A stretch of 5,106 nt of DNA from positions 1 to 5,106 of the forward strand of contig SLOR01000257.1 in assembly GCA_007132395.1 (NCBI GenBank), given 5' to 3'. This DNA is from Bacteroidales bacterium. Lineage in GTDB: Bacteria > Bacteroidota > Bacteroidia > Bacteroidales > UBA7960. Below, one piece after another: positions 4,613 through 5,106 of the stretch (the stretch's first letter is position 1; every line of letters begins with the position of its first letter). Made by a program: the position numbers and the translations under genes. The notes under the pieces are model-generated. The model made no database searches and was not told the origin of the DNA. It saw nothing but the letters and a program-made list of their open reading frames with translations.

Positions 4613-5106
4613 ATGAAAAACACGCCCATATCCAACAGTACTCTGTATGTCAAGTTCTGTGTTTTTAGAAAACTGATTATCTGCCTCTTTTTGTTTGTTC
4701 TTCAGGTTACAATTTTATTTGCCGGGGAAACTCCCCCAGAAAATGAAACCCAGGGTATGAAAAGTCTTTCAGGAGATTTGCCCCGGAATCTCCACGAAAC
4801 AGCCTTTGGAGTGGTATTAACTGCAGAGGATTTTAACAAGGGGAACAATGCCAGCATCTGGCAACTCATACAAGGACGTGCACCGGGTTTGTGGATCACC
4901 CTTGATGGCGGCGCCCCCGGTGCCATGGGTTCTTCCTCCCTGTTTGCTGCCACCGGGCAACCTCTGATCGTGGTGGACGGCCTGCCCCAGGACCCCCGTT
5001 TTGCAGATGGAATGCGCGACCCGCTAAATTTCCTCAATCCCGGAGACATTGAATCCATTACCCTTTTGACAGATGCCGCTTCCACCTCCCTGTACGGTGG
5101 AAGAGG
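4613..5106 (+). CDS. SusC/RagA-like TonB-dependent receptor, N-terminal fragment (plug domain), runs off the right edge
   Basis: About 164 codons are visible and open to the window end. Residues 19-37 (RKLIICLFLFVLQVTILFA) form a signal peptide with a likely cut after Ala37, preceded by an 18-residue N-terminal extension. A plug domain follows: a segment like the family 'GEDLNKG..N...LQGKVAGV' (about 67-95), GGAPG at 99-103, QPLIVVDGLP at 116-125, LNPGDIESITLLTDAAST at 141-158, and SLYGGRG at the edge, matching the family 'ATAIYGSRG'. SusC proteins import glycans or peptides through the outer membrane with a SusD lid lipoprotein; a susD-like gene would be expected to the right. Oddities: the usual carboxypeptidase-D-like domain before the plug is missing (only about 28 residues separate the signal peptide from the plug), and the IRIRG-like strand before the VDG motif is replaced by AMGSSSLFA. 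AAGGA ends just 2 nt before the ATG, too close for an ideal site. Confidence 0.85.
   Translation, partial: MKNTPISNSTLYVKFCVFRKLIICLFLFVLQVTILFAGETPPENETQGMKSLSGDLPRNLHETAFGVVLTAEDFNKGNNASIWQLIQGRAPGLWITLDGGAPGAMGSSSLFAATGQPLIVVDGLPQDPRFADGMRDPLNFLNPGDIESITLLTDAASTSLYGGR

Noticed and set aside
4702..5085. Minus-strand open frame of 127 codons
   Set aside because: It runs antisense to the plug domain of the SusC-like protein, whose motifs are unmistakable on the plus strand.

Overview
This window is most likely from a chromosome of a Bacteroidota bacterium. The evidence is the start of a SusC/RagA-type outer-membrane receptor at the right edge, a LytS-type (PF06580) sensor kinase with a LytTR response regulator, promoter-like TAnnTTTG (-7) elements in the intergenic DNA, and mostly A-rich leaders with no Shine-Dalgarno sequence. 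The order or genus cannot be settled from the sequence alone.

Layout. Five genes read leftward on the minus strand, and one gene diverges rightward at the right edge. In transcription order the leftward genes are: a small flavodoxin-fold oxidoreductase with a four-cysteine cluster (4239 to 3688); a second flavodoxin-fold oxidoreductase overlapping it by 20 bp (3707 to 3048); a four-helix membrane histidine kinase starting 21 bp later (3026 to 1998); a 348-bp spacer carrying an inverted-repeat element and a pyrimidine-rich tract; the LytTR response regulator (1649 to 882); and, after 136 bp, an Old Yellow Enzyme family ene-reductase cut by the left window edge (745 to <1). The divergent plus-strand gene is a partial SusC-like TonB-dependent receptor (4613 to >5106). 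A 373-bp divergent intergenic region separates the two directions. It holds one good promoter candidate for the leftward genes, with a small palindrome laid over its -7 box, and a weaker promoter candidate for the receptor.

How the genes may work together. The kinase and regulator are very probably partners, because LytS-type kinases and LytTR regulators are normally encoded side by side. The 20-bp overlap and the 21-bp gap suggest that the two flavoproteins and the kinase share one transcript. With the ene-reductase downstream, three of the six genes are predicted flavin-dependent reductases around one two-component system. A redox or electrophile response is therefore a reasonable hypothesis, but the link is inference from position only. 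Each family is known. The unusual points are the repeat element between kinase and regulator, the palindrome over the promoter, and the atypical N-terminus of the SusC-like protein. I saw no RNA genes, CRISPR arrays, transposase genes or origins.
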